Assembly: GCA_023426145.1 (NCBI GenBank)
Contig: JAFABG010000022.1
Location: forward strand, 1 to 22,010
Direction of reading: 5' to 3'
Source: Bacteroidota bacterium
GTDB lineage: Bacteria; Bacteroidota; Bacteroidia; Bacteroidales; Bacteroidaceae
Length of the DNA stretch: 22,010 nucleotides
In this document: piece by piece, positions 15,928-22,010 of the stretch
How positions within the stretch are numbered: position 1 is the stretch's first letter
How the letters are laid out: each line of letters begins with the position of its first letter
Made by a program: the position numbers and the translations under genes
Notes under the pieces: generated by a model
What the model was told of the DNA's origin: nothing
What the model saw: only the letters and a program-made list of their open reading frames with translations
Database searches by the model: none

Positions 15928-16449
15928 TCACCAACCGAAAGCATCTTCAGCCATCCACTTCGCATGCGCCTTTAATACTTGTTCCACTACATCACGACCA
16001 CACCCATAGCCACCATCAGCATAAGAAATGTATTTGGCAACAGATTTCACCTCAGGAACAGCATCTTTAGGACAACAAGGCAACCCGCATTCGCGCATTA
16101 CTTCTATATCAGGCACGTCATCTCCCATATATAAAATCTCATCATCCGTCAAGTTATATTTATCACGGAAATCTTTATAATCATGAATTTTCACTGCTGA
16201 CCCCATATATAAATCAGTCACGCCTAAAGCTGAGAAGCGACTACGCACAGCTTCAGTTTTCCCTCCGGTAATTATAGCTATGTGGAGTCCTTTTCTGATA
16301 GCGAGTTGAATAGCGTACCCATCTTTAATATTCACAGTACGCATCGGTTCGCCAGAAGGATGTAAAGGGATTACCGTAGAACTTAAAACCCCGTCAACGT
16401 CAAAAGCCAAGGCTTTTATCCGAAGCAAATCATAATTTATGGTGCTCAT
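15928..16449 (-). CDS. kdsC: Kdo-8-phosphate phosphatase (HAD family)
   Basis: Cytosolic HAD phosphatase that converts Kdo-8-phosphate to Kdo, the inner sugar of lipopolysaccharide. The 173-residue, capless form matches KdsC. HAD motif I is FDVDGVLSS with Asp17 (nucleophile) and Asp19. Motif II is ITGGKTEAVRSR (60-71). Motif IV is MGDDVPDIEVM (108-118) with Asp110 and Asp111. The tail GGYGCGRDVVEQVL (146-159) is typical of KdsC, whose C-terminus reaches over the active site in the tetramer. The gene overlaps the upstream DUF2520 gene by 20 bases. KdsA and KdsB are not in the window. Confidence 0.92.
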   Translation of the reverse strand: MSTINYDLLRIKALAFDVDGVLSSTVIPLHPSGEPMRTVNIKDGYAIQLAIRKGLHIAIITGGKTEAVRSRFSALGVTDLYMGSAVKIHDYKDFRDKYNLTDDEILYMGDDVPDIEVMRECGLPCCPKDAVPEVKSVAKYISYADGGYGCGRDVVEQVLKAHAKWMAEDAFGW

Positions 16450-17224
16450 AAATACTTTTACTCATTAATTTATATATTTCCTGCAACGCTGGAGTTTCGG
16501 CCAACATAGCAAGATGTTTATGAATCACATTCTCATCATATCTTACAGCCGGACCTGTCTGAGCATCACAAGGAGTTAGTTCGTGTACTTTACGAGCCGT
16601 TTCATCAATCAAAGGCAACATCACGTTAAAAGGTAAATCGTATTTTTTGAGCAGTTCTGCTGCTAGAGCGTACATGTGGTTCGTAAAATTACAAGTAAAT
16701 ACGGCCGCTAAATGCAAACTTTTTCGTTGTGCAGAATCGGCTTCATATACTTTATCTGTAAGGGTTCCTGCAACAGCTTTTAGCAATTCAACATCCTGCG
16801 GGCTGTTTGCCTCAATAAAAAAGGGCACTTCACGGAAATTAGCTTCACGTTTTTTACTAAATGTTTGCATAGGGTAAAACACACCATAGCGTTCAGCATG
16901 TCCTTCCCAAACATCCATCGGAATGCTACCAGCAGTATGTACCAACAAAGATTTCGTTTTGCCTTCCGTTATTTGTGGCAACAACTCAACCAAAGCAGTA
17001 TCTTTCAAAGAAACTATATATAATTTTGCGTCTTTAGCTACTTCTTGCAAATCTGTAGTATATTCCGCCTCAACTTCGGTAGCCAACATGCGCGCAGATT
17101 CTTCTGTCCGGCTAAAAACCTGAACAACGCGAAAGCCTTTTCGATAAAGTGCTTTAGCTAAGTTAGTTGCCAGATTTCCGGCACCGATAAATACTATAGG
17201 CGTATCTTCTATACTTCTTTTCAT
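16430..17224 (-). CDS. Rossmann-like / DUF2520 reductase-like protein
   Basis: Cytosolic protein of 264 residues. The N-terminal half is a Rossmann domain with dinucleotide loop VFIGAGNLATNLAKAL (11-26) and a following SRT (38-40), which suggests NADP binding. The C-terminal half is the helical DUF2520 domain that resembles pyrroline-5-carboxylate and 3-hydroxyisobutyrate reductases. The substrate is unknown. It lies six bases after the small membrane protein gene, and its 3' end overlaps kdsC by 20 bases, so it is coupled to a lipopolysaccharide gene. I recall this adjacency in other Bacteroides. It may act on a small metabolite or simply share the operon. Confidence 0.85.
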   Translation of the reverse strand: MKRSIEDTPIVFIGAGNLATNLAKALYRKGFRVVQVFSRTEESARMLATEVEAEYTTDLQEVAKDAKLYIVSLKDTALVELLPQITEGKTKSLLVHTAGSIPMDVWEGHAERYGVFYPMQTFSKKREANFREVPFFIEANSPQDVELLKAVAGTLTDKVYEADSAQRKSLHLAAVFTCNFTNHMYALAAELLKKYDLPFNVMLPLIDETARKVHELTPCDAQTGPAVRYDENVIHKHLAMLAETPALQEIYKLMSKSIYEHHKL

Positions 17225-17230
17225 TGTTAA

Positions 17231-17563
17231 TCAACGTTTTGAAAACCAAAATAAAATAATACCAATAACTAATAAAGTCAACGGTAACAAATAGCCAGAC
17301 AAAGACCCAAGCAATGACATCACTAAACCAATATTCATCACCAACCAAAGTCCTAGCAACACAAAACCAACTGATTTATCACGCTTAAAAAGAAGAAAAC
17401 AAACGGAAGCATACAATAATAAATTGTCCTTATTCATAACCCATGGTAGACCCAATGAAGAAAAATGGATCAATTTATCTACCAGAAAAAGTAACCCAAT
17501 TACCATAAAAGTAACAGCTGTTGCTTTATAAGTATCTTTATTATTTGATTTAGCTACTCCCAT
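17231..17563 (-). CDS. Small four-helix membrane protein
   Basis: Inner-membrane protein of 110 residues with four predicted helices (about 14-34, 46-60, 64-82 and 88-107), a short polar N-terminus and an SKR end. It resembles the LiaI/LiaF or DUF5668-type transmembrane domains often found in envelope-stress or anti-sigma contexts, but this is a loose likeness. I chose the ATG at 17563, with a strong Shine-Dalgarno (GGAGGG, 17571-17576) that overlaps the end of the nitroreductase gene. The longer frame, five codons upstream, has no such site. The gene starts one base after the nitroreductase stop codon, so the two are tightly coupled. Confidence 0.7.
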   Translation of the reverse strand: MGVAKSNNKDTYKATAVTFMVIGLLFLVDKLIHFSSLGLPWVMNKDNLLLYASVCFLLFKRDKSVGFVLLGLWLVMNIGLVMSLLGSLSGYLLPLTLLVIGIILFWFSKR

Positions 17564-17564
17564 A

Positions 17565-18101
17565 TTATTTCCCTCCAAAAGTGTTTATATGAATCTTCTC
17601 CCATTGGAGATTTTCTTCATTGAAAGGTTTGCGTTCCATCCCTTTGTGTCCAATTGCAATCACAGAGAGTATCTGAAGTTGCAAAGGTACTCCAAGGATA
17701 CCATGAAGAAATTCATCTGAAGGCATACCTGTTGCTGTAAAACGTTCACGTATTTGTACCCAACAACTTCCCAGGCCTAAATCTTCAGCTTGTAACTGTA
17801 TCATAATGGAAGCGATCGAAGCATCCTCAATCCAAACATCGCTAGCCAAAGGATCGGCCATAACTACTATAGCCAACGCTGCATCAGCAATAAAAGTAGA
17901 AGCTTGTTCTTTACAATGAGACAACTCTTTCAGTATTTGTTTATCATCGACCACCACAAACTGCCAACTATTACTTCGTTTAGAAGTTGGCGACATAAGT
18001 GCAGCTTTCATCAAAGAAACAACTTCATCCTGCGTCAATTCCTCTTGGGTAAATTTTCGCATACTGCGGCGATTCTGTATTAATTCACTGAAATTCTCCA
18101 T
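17565..18101 (-). CDS. Nitroreductase family protein
   Basis: FMN-dependent oxidoreductase of 178 residues, probably a dimer using NAD(P)H. The N-terminal RRSMRKF (11-17) binds the FMN phosphate. The SPTSKRSNSWQFVVV segment (37-51) and the LGLGSCWVQIRERF segment (107-120) are typical, and the end GMERKPF fits the family. Physiological substrates of such proteins are rarely known. It is the first gene of a leftward operon (nitroreductase, membrane protein, DUF2520, kdsC, maf), with a -7 promoter box 31 bases upstream. Confidence 0.92.
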   Translation of the reverse strand: MENFSELIQNRRSMRKFTQEELTQDEVVSLMKAALMSPTSKRSNSWQFVVVDDKQILKELSHCKEQASTFIADAALAIVVMADPLASDVWIEDASIASIMIQLQAEDLGLGSCWVQIRERFTATGMPSDEFLHGILGVPLQLQILSVIAIGHKGMERKPFNEENLQWEKIHINTFGGK

Positions 18102-18132
18102 ATTATAGCGGTTTACATTTTATTAATATATG

Positions 18133-18140
18133 CAAAGATA
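18133..18140 (-). promoter_or_regulatory. -7 promoter box for the nitroreductase-maf operon
   Basis: The minus strand reads TATCTTTG followed by CA, a perfect -7 box, ending 31 bases before the nitroreductase ATG. No TTG is found at the usual -33 distance. Confidence 0.65.
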
Positions 18141-18224
18141 GCGCAAAGCAAGCGTAATAGAAAATGAAATGGAATCTTTGCAACAAAATAAAAAGTGTTA
18201 AGAAGCAGTTAGGACAATAAAAAT

Positions 18225-18301
18225 TATAGTGTCATAATGTGCAAGACATAATGACACTATAGGGTTAATATGGTGACACCATCATAAAGACATAGTAACC
18301 C
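18225..18301. repeat. Structured palindromic region
   Basis: Between the carbonic anhydrase stop and the nitroreductase promoter lie several nested repeats. TATAGTGTCAT (18225-18235) pairs perfectly with ATGACACTATA (18251-18261). GGGTTA (18262-18267) pairs with TAACCC (18296-18301) and encloses an odd palindrome, ATGGTG-A-CACCAT (18270-18282). AAGACATA occurs twice (18243-18250 and 18287-18294), and CATAATG twice (18233-18239 and 18247-18253). The first hairpin may terminate the carbonic anhydrase transcript. The rest is unexplained. Confidence 0.6.
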
Positions 18302-18346
18302 CATTTCAAATCTCATTTTTTAAGAAAATATTTATGAGTTAATGCA

Positions 18347-18889
18347 TTAAATAATTCGATTTAATTCACCCGTAGTAGAATCAATGATAAATCCGTAAAC
18401 CTTTACATCAGAAGGTATTAAAGGATGCCTAACTATTAAATCTACCGTCCCTTTCACTGATTTCTCAGTATCTTCAAACCCATCTAACCAGGAGTGAAAG
18501 TCTATTCCACAGAACCTCATCATATCAATGTAATCAGGTTTAATCCCGCGCTCTTGCATTTTTCTTAGCATTTCTTCACTATGCATATGGCATGCGCCAC
18601 AATCAGAATGCGCTATCACCATAATTTCTTCAACACCTAGCTCAAAAATAGCCACTAATAAACTACGGATCACACTGCCAAAGGGATGAGAGATCACACC
18701 TCCTGCATTTTTGATCATTTTTACATCTCCATTTTTGATTCCTAGTGCAGCAGGCAGTAGAGCAGTTAACCGAGTATCCATGCAAGATAAAATGGCTATT
18801 TTTTTATCGGGAAACTTATTCGTAATATACGATTCATATCCTTTACTCTCAACAAATTGTTTGTTATGAGCTAATATTTCTTCTAACAT
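18347..18889 (-). CDS. Beta-carbonic anhydrase
   Basis: Zinc enzyme interconverting CO2 and bicarbonate, cytosolic. With the start at 18889 it has 180 residues, the short type of beta-class enzymes. The zinc and active-site residues are Cys36, Asp38 and Arg40 in SCMDTRL, and His94 and Cys97 in AHSDCGAC. NAGG (61-64) is also conserved. The open frame continues to an ATG at 18976, but a consensus -7 promoter box (18913-18920) lies inside that extension and the added residues are not family-like. MLEEILAHNKQFV is therefore the likely N-terminus, with a short leader of about 20 bases. It is transcribed alone. Confidence 0.93.
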   Translation of the reverse strand: MLEEILAHNKQFVESKGYESYITNKFPDKKIAILSCMDTRLTALLPAALGIKNGDVKMIKNAGGVISHPFGSVIRSLLVAIFELGVEEIMVIAHSDCGACHMHSEEMLRKMQERGIKPDYIDMMRFCGIDFHSWLDGFEDTEKSVKGTVDLIVRHPLIPSDVKVYGFIIDSTTGELNRII

Positions 18890-18912
18890 ACTAATTACGT
18901 TTTGTTCGTATG

Positions 18913-18920
18913 CAAAATTA
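18913..18920 (-). promoter_or_regulatory. -7 promoter box for carbonic anhydrase
   Basis: The minus strand reads TAATTTTG followed by CA, ending 23 bases before the chosen ATG. TTTG at 18943-18946 could be the -33 element, with a 22-base spacer. Confidence 0.65.
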
Positions 18921-19002
18921 GAAAAAAGAGAGAAAATGCCACCAAAAATAGAATTATATTTAATCCACCTTATCATTTAAGTGAGACCCCATACACAGAC
19001 AA

Positions 19003-19032
19003 CAGCCGAATAAGAATAAACTTATCCGGCTG
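19003..19032 (-). terminator. Terminator hairpin after susD
   Basis: CAGCCGAATAAG (19003-19014) and CTTATCCGGCTG (19021-19032) form a 12-bp stem with one A-C mismatch and a 6-base loop, 29 bases past the susD stop in its direction. The T tract after it is weak (TTGTCTGTG). Confidence 0.6.
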
Positions 19033-19061
19033 ATGTACACATTAACTATTAACAAAGTCAG

Positions 19062-21017
19062 TTAATACCCTGGATTCTGTCCAAACTCTGATGGATTACT
19101 AATTGCATCCAAATATTTAGTCGGAATAGGACGTAAATAAAACTCTTTCCTAAAGTTCATAGCTGCACGTTTATTGTAGTTTGCTAGGCGAGTTTCAAAA
19201 GCTTTATTACGCTTCAATAGATACCACCGTCCACATTCACCACAAAGTTCCCGAGCATACTCATCAAACACATAATTCAAGTCAACTTGCGACTGACTAA
19301 CAGAAGCTGCACCAGCACGTTCACGCAAGACATTAATATACTTATATGCATCACCTTTATTTAAGCGAACAGAAGATTCTGCTGCAATCAAATAGACCTC
19401 AGCCATACGCATAACCATCACATCTATTGTTTTACGTTGCACATCTCTACCCACATATTTATTGCCCGGCATATTATATTTTGAAAGAGCTGGATAAATA
19501 GATAGCCACAATGAACTAGCGGTACTAGGCTTATCATAAGTTGTTCTTGCAGTTCCATTTTCATCATACAGATCAAAAACATTAAGAACCAAGCCTGGAT
19601 ATTGAGCTTTTTCCTCATCCGTTAGAGTTTTCAAAGAGCAATATACAGCATATTGATGAGCGTCAGAGAGAGATAAAGGAATTGCAGGATGAAGAATATT
19701 CCCCGCTGTCTTGTCTTGGGTAGTTTTGACTGTTCCATCGTTATTCCAGATAGCTAACTGACAATAATTAGCATCAGCAGTGCTATTAGATTCCAAATTG
19801 AAGTGTGGATAAACTTTTTTACCAATGTTAGATGCTGGTATTCCGAATTTAGCAGCTAAGCCACTTGTTATTTCTTTAGTACACCCGGAGCCTCCATACT
19901 CATAAGTAGCCCCCCATGCAGGTATAGAATAAGATGAATAAGCCGATATAAAAGAATAACGGAAACGAGTATCATTCATATCTGTTGCAAAACAATTCAT
20001 CAAATATTTTGAAGGTAGGAAAATATTACTATTCGGACGACCATATACAAAATTTGAAGTTTTATCTACCAAACCCAAATCTGTATACGTACCTAGCGAA
20101 GGTAAAAAATGACGGAACATTTCACTTTGTGAATAATTACCATTAGTATACGCATCCGAATTTCTTTCAGCACCAGCCGCAACAAACAAAGCTTCTTTAT
20201 TGTTACGATTATTATTTTCATTGAACACATCTGCAAAATCAGGATACATATACCAATCATACAAAGCTTGATTCGTTATCATCGATGTGGCTGTATCATA
20301 AGCCTTTTCGAGGAAACTTACCCCATCAGTATCTTGTAAATCATAACCAGCGCCATTAATATACGCACGAGCCAACAATCCCATAGCCGATTTCTTGGTT
20401 ACACGGCTATAATAGTCACTAAAACTTACTGGTAAATTCTCCATTGCAAACTTCAAGTCTTCAATAATTGCAGCATAAATTTGCGGGACAGTGGACCGAT
20501 GAGCATCAAATGAAATGTTTTCACTATCCGCAGCTTTTAGCTGCAAATCTACATTCCCGAACTGTTCAACAAGATTCATATAATAATAAGCTCGTAGACA
20601 CCTAGCTTGGGCAACACATTCTTTTATTTCAGTTTCATCACCTGTAACATTTTCTGCGCCATCAATCACGATATTACAGCTATTGATGCACAAATAAGAA
20701 TATTGCCACACTTTATAATAATAACTATCATCTGTTTTTATTCCATTATAACTGTGATAACGCTGATAGCTAGAACCCGATTTTGGTTCTTCCCAAATAT
20801 CAGTACCGGCTTCAGTACACACCAAATAATCACTACTTTGGTAGATATTATTAATCAAGGCTGTATAACACGAATTAGTAAAAGCTTTATAGGTATCTAG
20901 TGTATATGAACCATCGGAAAACTGTCCTGAATTATTAGGGTTCACTTCATCAAGGTTGCATGAGCCAAAAGATAGAACACCGGCAACAAGTAGAACTAAA
21001 CTATATTTCTTTTTCAT
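19062..21017 (-). CDS. SusD/RagB-family outer-membrane lipoprotein
   Basis: Glycan- or peptide-binding lid of a SusCD uptake complex on the cell surface. The 651-residue protein has a lipoprotein signal ending SFGSC (Cys20), and acidic residues soon after (NLDE) are compatible with surface export. The helical TPR-like scaffold is seen in IYAAIIEDLKFAMENLP and SAMGLLARAYI. The C-terminal SusD signature includes MRMAEVYLIAAESSVRLNKG, LRERAGA, CGECGRWYLLKRN, and the closing RPIPTKYLDAI and GQNPGY. The length is somewhat above starch SusD but common for others. It starts 11 bases after the susC fragment. The ligand cannot be told, and no glycoside hydrolase, sulfatase or regulator gene lies next to it in the window. 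Confidence 0.95.
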   Translation of the reverse strand: MKKKYSLVLLVAGVLSFGSCNLDEVNPNNSGQFSDGSYTLDTYKAFTNSCYTALINNIYQSSDYLVCTEAGTDIWEEPKSGSSYQRYHSYNGIKTDDSYYYKVWQYSYLCINSCNIVIDGAENVTGDETEIKECVAQARCLRAYYYMNLVEQFGNVDLQLKAADSENISFDAHRSTVPQIYAAIIEDLKFAMENLPVSFSDYYSRVTKKSAMGLLARAYINGAGYDLQDTDGVSFLEKAYDTATSMITNQALYDWYMYPDFADVFNENNNRNNKEALFVAAGAERNSDAYTNGNYSQSEMFRHFLPSLGTYTDLGLVDKTSNFVYGRPNSNIFLPSKYLMNCFATDMNDTRFRYSFISAYSSYSIPAWGATYEYGGSGCTKEITSGLAAKFGIPASNIGKKVYPHFNLESNSTADANYCQLAIWNNDGTVKTTQDKTAGNILHPAIPLSLSDAHQYAVYCSLKTLTDEEKAQYPGLVLNVFDLYDENGTARTTYDKPSTASSLWLSIYPALSKYNMPGNKYVGRDVQRKTIDVMVMRMAEVYLIAAESSVRLNKGDAYKYINVLRERAGAASVSQSQVDLNYVFDEYARELCGECGRWYLLKRNKAFETRLANYNKRAAMNFRKEFYLRPIPTKYLDAISNPSEFGQNPGY

Positions 21018-21028
21018 CTTGAAGTTTT

Positions 21029-21892
21029 TTAAAAAGTTAAATTAAGGCCAAATATACAATCACGAGATAAGGGGAAATCAATACTACCATTCATCTCCGG
21101 ATCATAGTTCTTTACATATTTACTTGGCGAATAAGTGAATAGATTGGTCATTGTGGCATAAACTCTTAGGCTACCAATTCCCAAACGCTTAGTAAGTTTT
21201 CCTGGTAGTGTATAGCCCAATGTTATATTTTTAAGCTTAAGAAAGGAACCATCGACATAATACATAGAATCATATCCTTCATAAGCTGATCTATTCTTAG
21301 TTTGATCAATTGCATAAAACAAAACATTCTGATCTGCTTCAATGGTCTTATCATAGTAAGTAAAATAAGTGGGTATGTTATAGTCAGGATTAGGAGAATA
21401 CTTGCCTATGACACTACCATAATTCATCATTTGTCCCCAACGCGCATATAAGAAGATAGACAGATCAAAATCCTTATACTTAAAATTATTTTTAAAACCC
21501 ATCGTCCAGTCTGGTGAATTTCGACCTATTACTTGACGGTCATAATCCAAGCGAGCTTTATATGGATTTTCTGCAGTAATATCAACTCGTTGGCCTTCAG
21601 TATTCATATAATAATACCCATTGTCATCCATCTTTACACTAGGCAAATCAAGCTTAATATCTCCCGGGGCACATCCAAACAGAGCCGCAGTTTCTCTCTC
21701 ACTATATTGCCAGATACCAAGCACTTTATATTTATAATAAGAGCCAACTCCTTCACCAACCTTAAATACCATATCTCCTTTCATTGCATTATAAATCATA
21801 TCCTGACCATCAATTAAGGATTTAATTTTTTCTTTATTTGCTGTAAAGGTTACTGTAGAACTCCAAGTAAAGTCTTTATTCACAATCATTGC
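21029..21892 (-). pseudogene. SusC-like TonB-dependent transporter, C-terminal fragment
   Basis: The last 287 or so residues of a SusC-type outer-membrane barrel, whose full length would be about 1000. Typical landmarks are DFTWSSTVTFTANKEK, the GRNSPDWTMGFKNNFKYKDF strand, LKNITLGYTLPGKL, the VYATMTNLFTY strand, a DPEMNG turn and the terminal FGLNLTF. The first ATG of the open frame (21889) is an internal methionine, not a true start. At 21893 the frame meets an insertion-sequence terminal repeat and then a stop codon, so the signal peptide, plug and most of the barrel are separated from this part. Unless rearranged, the transporter is inactive and the downstream susD may be silenced by polarity. 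Confidence 0.85.
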
Positions 21893-21907
21893 TGTCCCAT
21901 TAAAATC
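21893..21907 (+). repeat. IS terminal inverted repeat, left end
   Basis: TGTCCCATTAAAATC, the reverse complement (14 of 15 positions) of the repeat closing the left-hand element at 159-173. It marks the junction with susC to within a few bases. Confidence 0.7.
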
Positions 21908-21979
21908 TAAAATAGCTCTTTGAAATATTTGAAATTTAGTTAGTTACAGAGGTTTTTCGAGCGAACGGACTTGAATTTG

Positions 21980-21987
21980 TAGCTTTG
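21980..21987 (+). promoter_or_regulatory. -7 promoter box inside the right IS
   Basis: TAGCTTTG followed by CA fits TAnnTTTG and points rightward into the element, so it is a likely transposase promoter. The region 20 bases upstream is TTTTTCGAG, without a clean TTG. Confidence 0.55.
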
Positions 21988-22010
21988 CATCAGATTAATC
22001 CGATGGCATA

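Larger units (their letters stand above)
21893..22010 (+). mobile_element. 5' end of an IS copy inserted in susC
   Basis: Starting with a terminal inverted repeat that matches the one at 159-173, this stretch has no SusC-like coding in any frame and carries a rightward promoter box. It looks like the upstream end of a second copy of the same insertion sequence, with the transposase beginning beyond the window. The orientation is the same as for the left copy. The identity rests on the 15-base repeat and on the abrupt loss of SusC sequence. Confidence 0.65.

Noticed and set aside
18225..18301. Possible CRISPR-like repeat array
   Set aside because: Repeats are only 7-8 bases, occur twice each and have irregular spacing. 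No cas gene is present.
1..22010. The two IS ends define a composite transposon carrying the genes between them
   Set aside because: The interior is core housekeeping (pgk, pheS, gpmA, ruvC, tRNA-Ala) in an order typical of Bacteroides chromosomes, with no cargo-like genes. Chance flanking or assembly breaks explain it better.
21029..22010. Truncated susC as a silent cassette of an invertible SusC/SusD shufflon
   Set aside because: Such systems exist in Bacteroides, but no recombinase gene or recombination site is seen here, and the junction matches an IS terminal repeat.

Overview
The window looks like a chromosomal segment from Bacteroides or a close relative. The evidence is AT-rich DNA, at least seven promoters with the Bacteroidetes -7 element TAnnTTTG, a SusC/SusD pair, and a family set typical of that order: class I FbaB-type aldolase, DUF4286 next to RuvC, a ModF-like double ATPase, and a phenylalanyl-tRNA synthetase alpha chain with an internal Cys4 cluster. 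The species cannot be told from the sequence alone.

Layout, left to right. Bases 1-173 are the 3' end of an IS4-type insertion sequence. Next come three leftward genes: fructose-bisphosphate aldolase (fbaB), phosphoglycerate mutase (gpmA) and a ModF-like tandem ATPase. A 384-base gap between the gpmA start and the ATPase stop holds a hairpin and what looks like the last ~20 codons of a lost outer-membrane barrel gene. A leftward cluster follows: DUF4286 - ruvC - pulA (type I pullulanase lipoprotein). Its promoter overlaps that of a rightward tRNA-Ala(GGC). A rightward block holds pheS, an MFS transporter, nth, pgk, an orphan substrate-binding lipoprotein and a large TPR protein. A 19-bp perfect hairpin separates it from a leftward operon of nitroreductase, four-helix membrane protein, DUF2520 reductase-like protein, kdsC and maf. 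Further right are a beta-carbonic anhydrase with its own promoter, a susD-like gene and the C-terminal third of a susC-like gene. At 21893 that susC is cut by the end of an insertion sequence running off the window.

How the genes work together. FbaB, GpmA and Pgk are glycolytic/gluconeogenic enzymes, and PulA plus the SusC/D pair belong to glycan use. RuvC and Nth are DNA repair/recombination enzymes. KdsC makes Kdo for lipopolysaccharide. PheS, tRNA-Ala and Maf are translation and nucleotide-pool housekeeping. Most of the window is ordinary core genome.

The most notable observation concerns the two ends. Both carry the same 15-bp terminal inverted repeat (one mismatch), placed so that two copies of the same insertion sequence would lie in direct orientation, and the right-hand copy truncates susC. 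I found no CRISPR array, defence island, prophage or clear novel system. The least-understood items are the orphan binding protein, the TPR protein, and a structured repeat region at 18225-18301.
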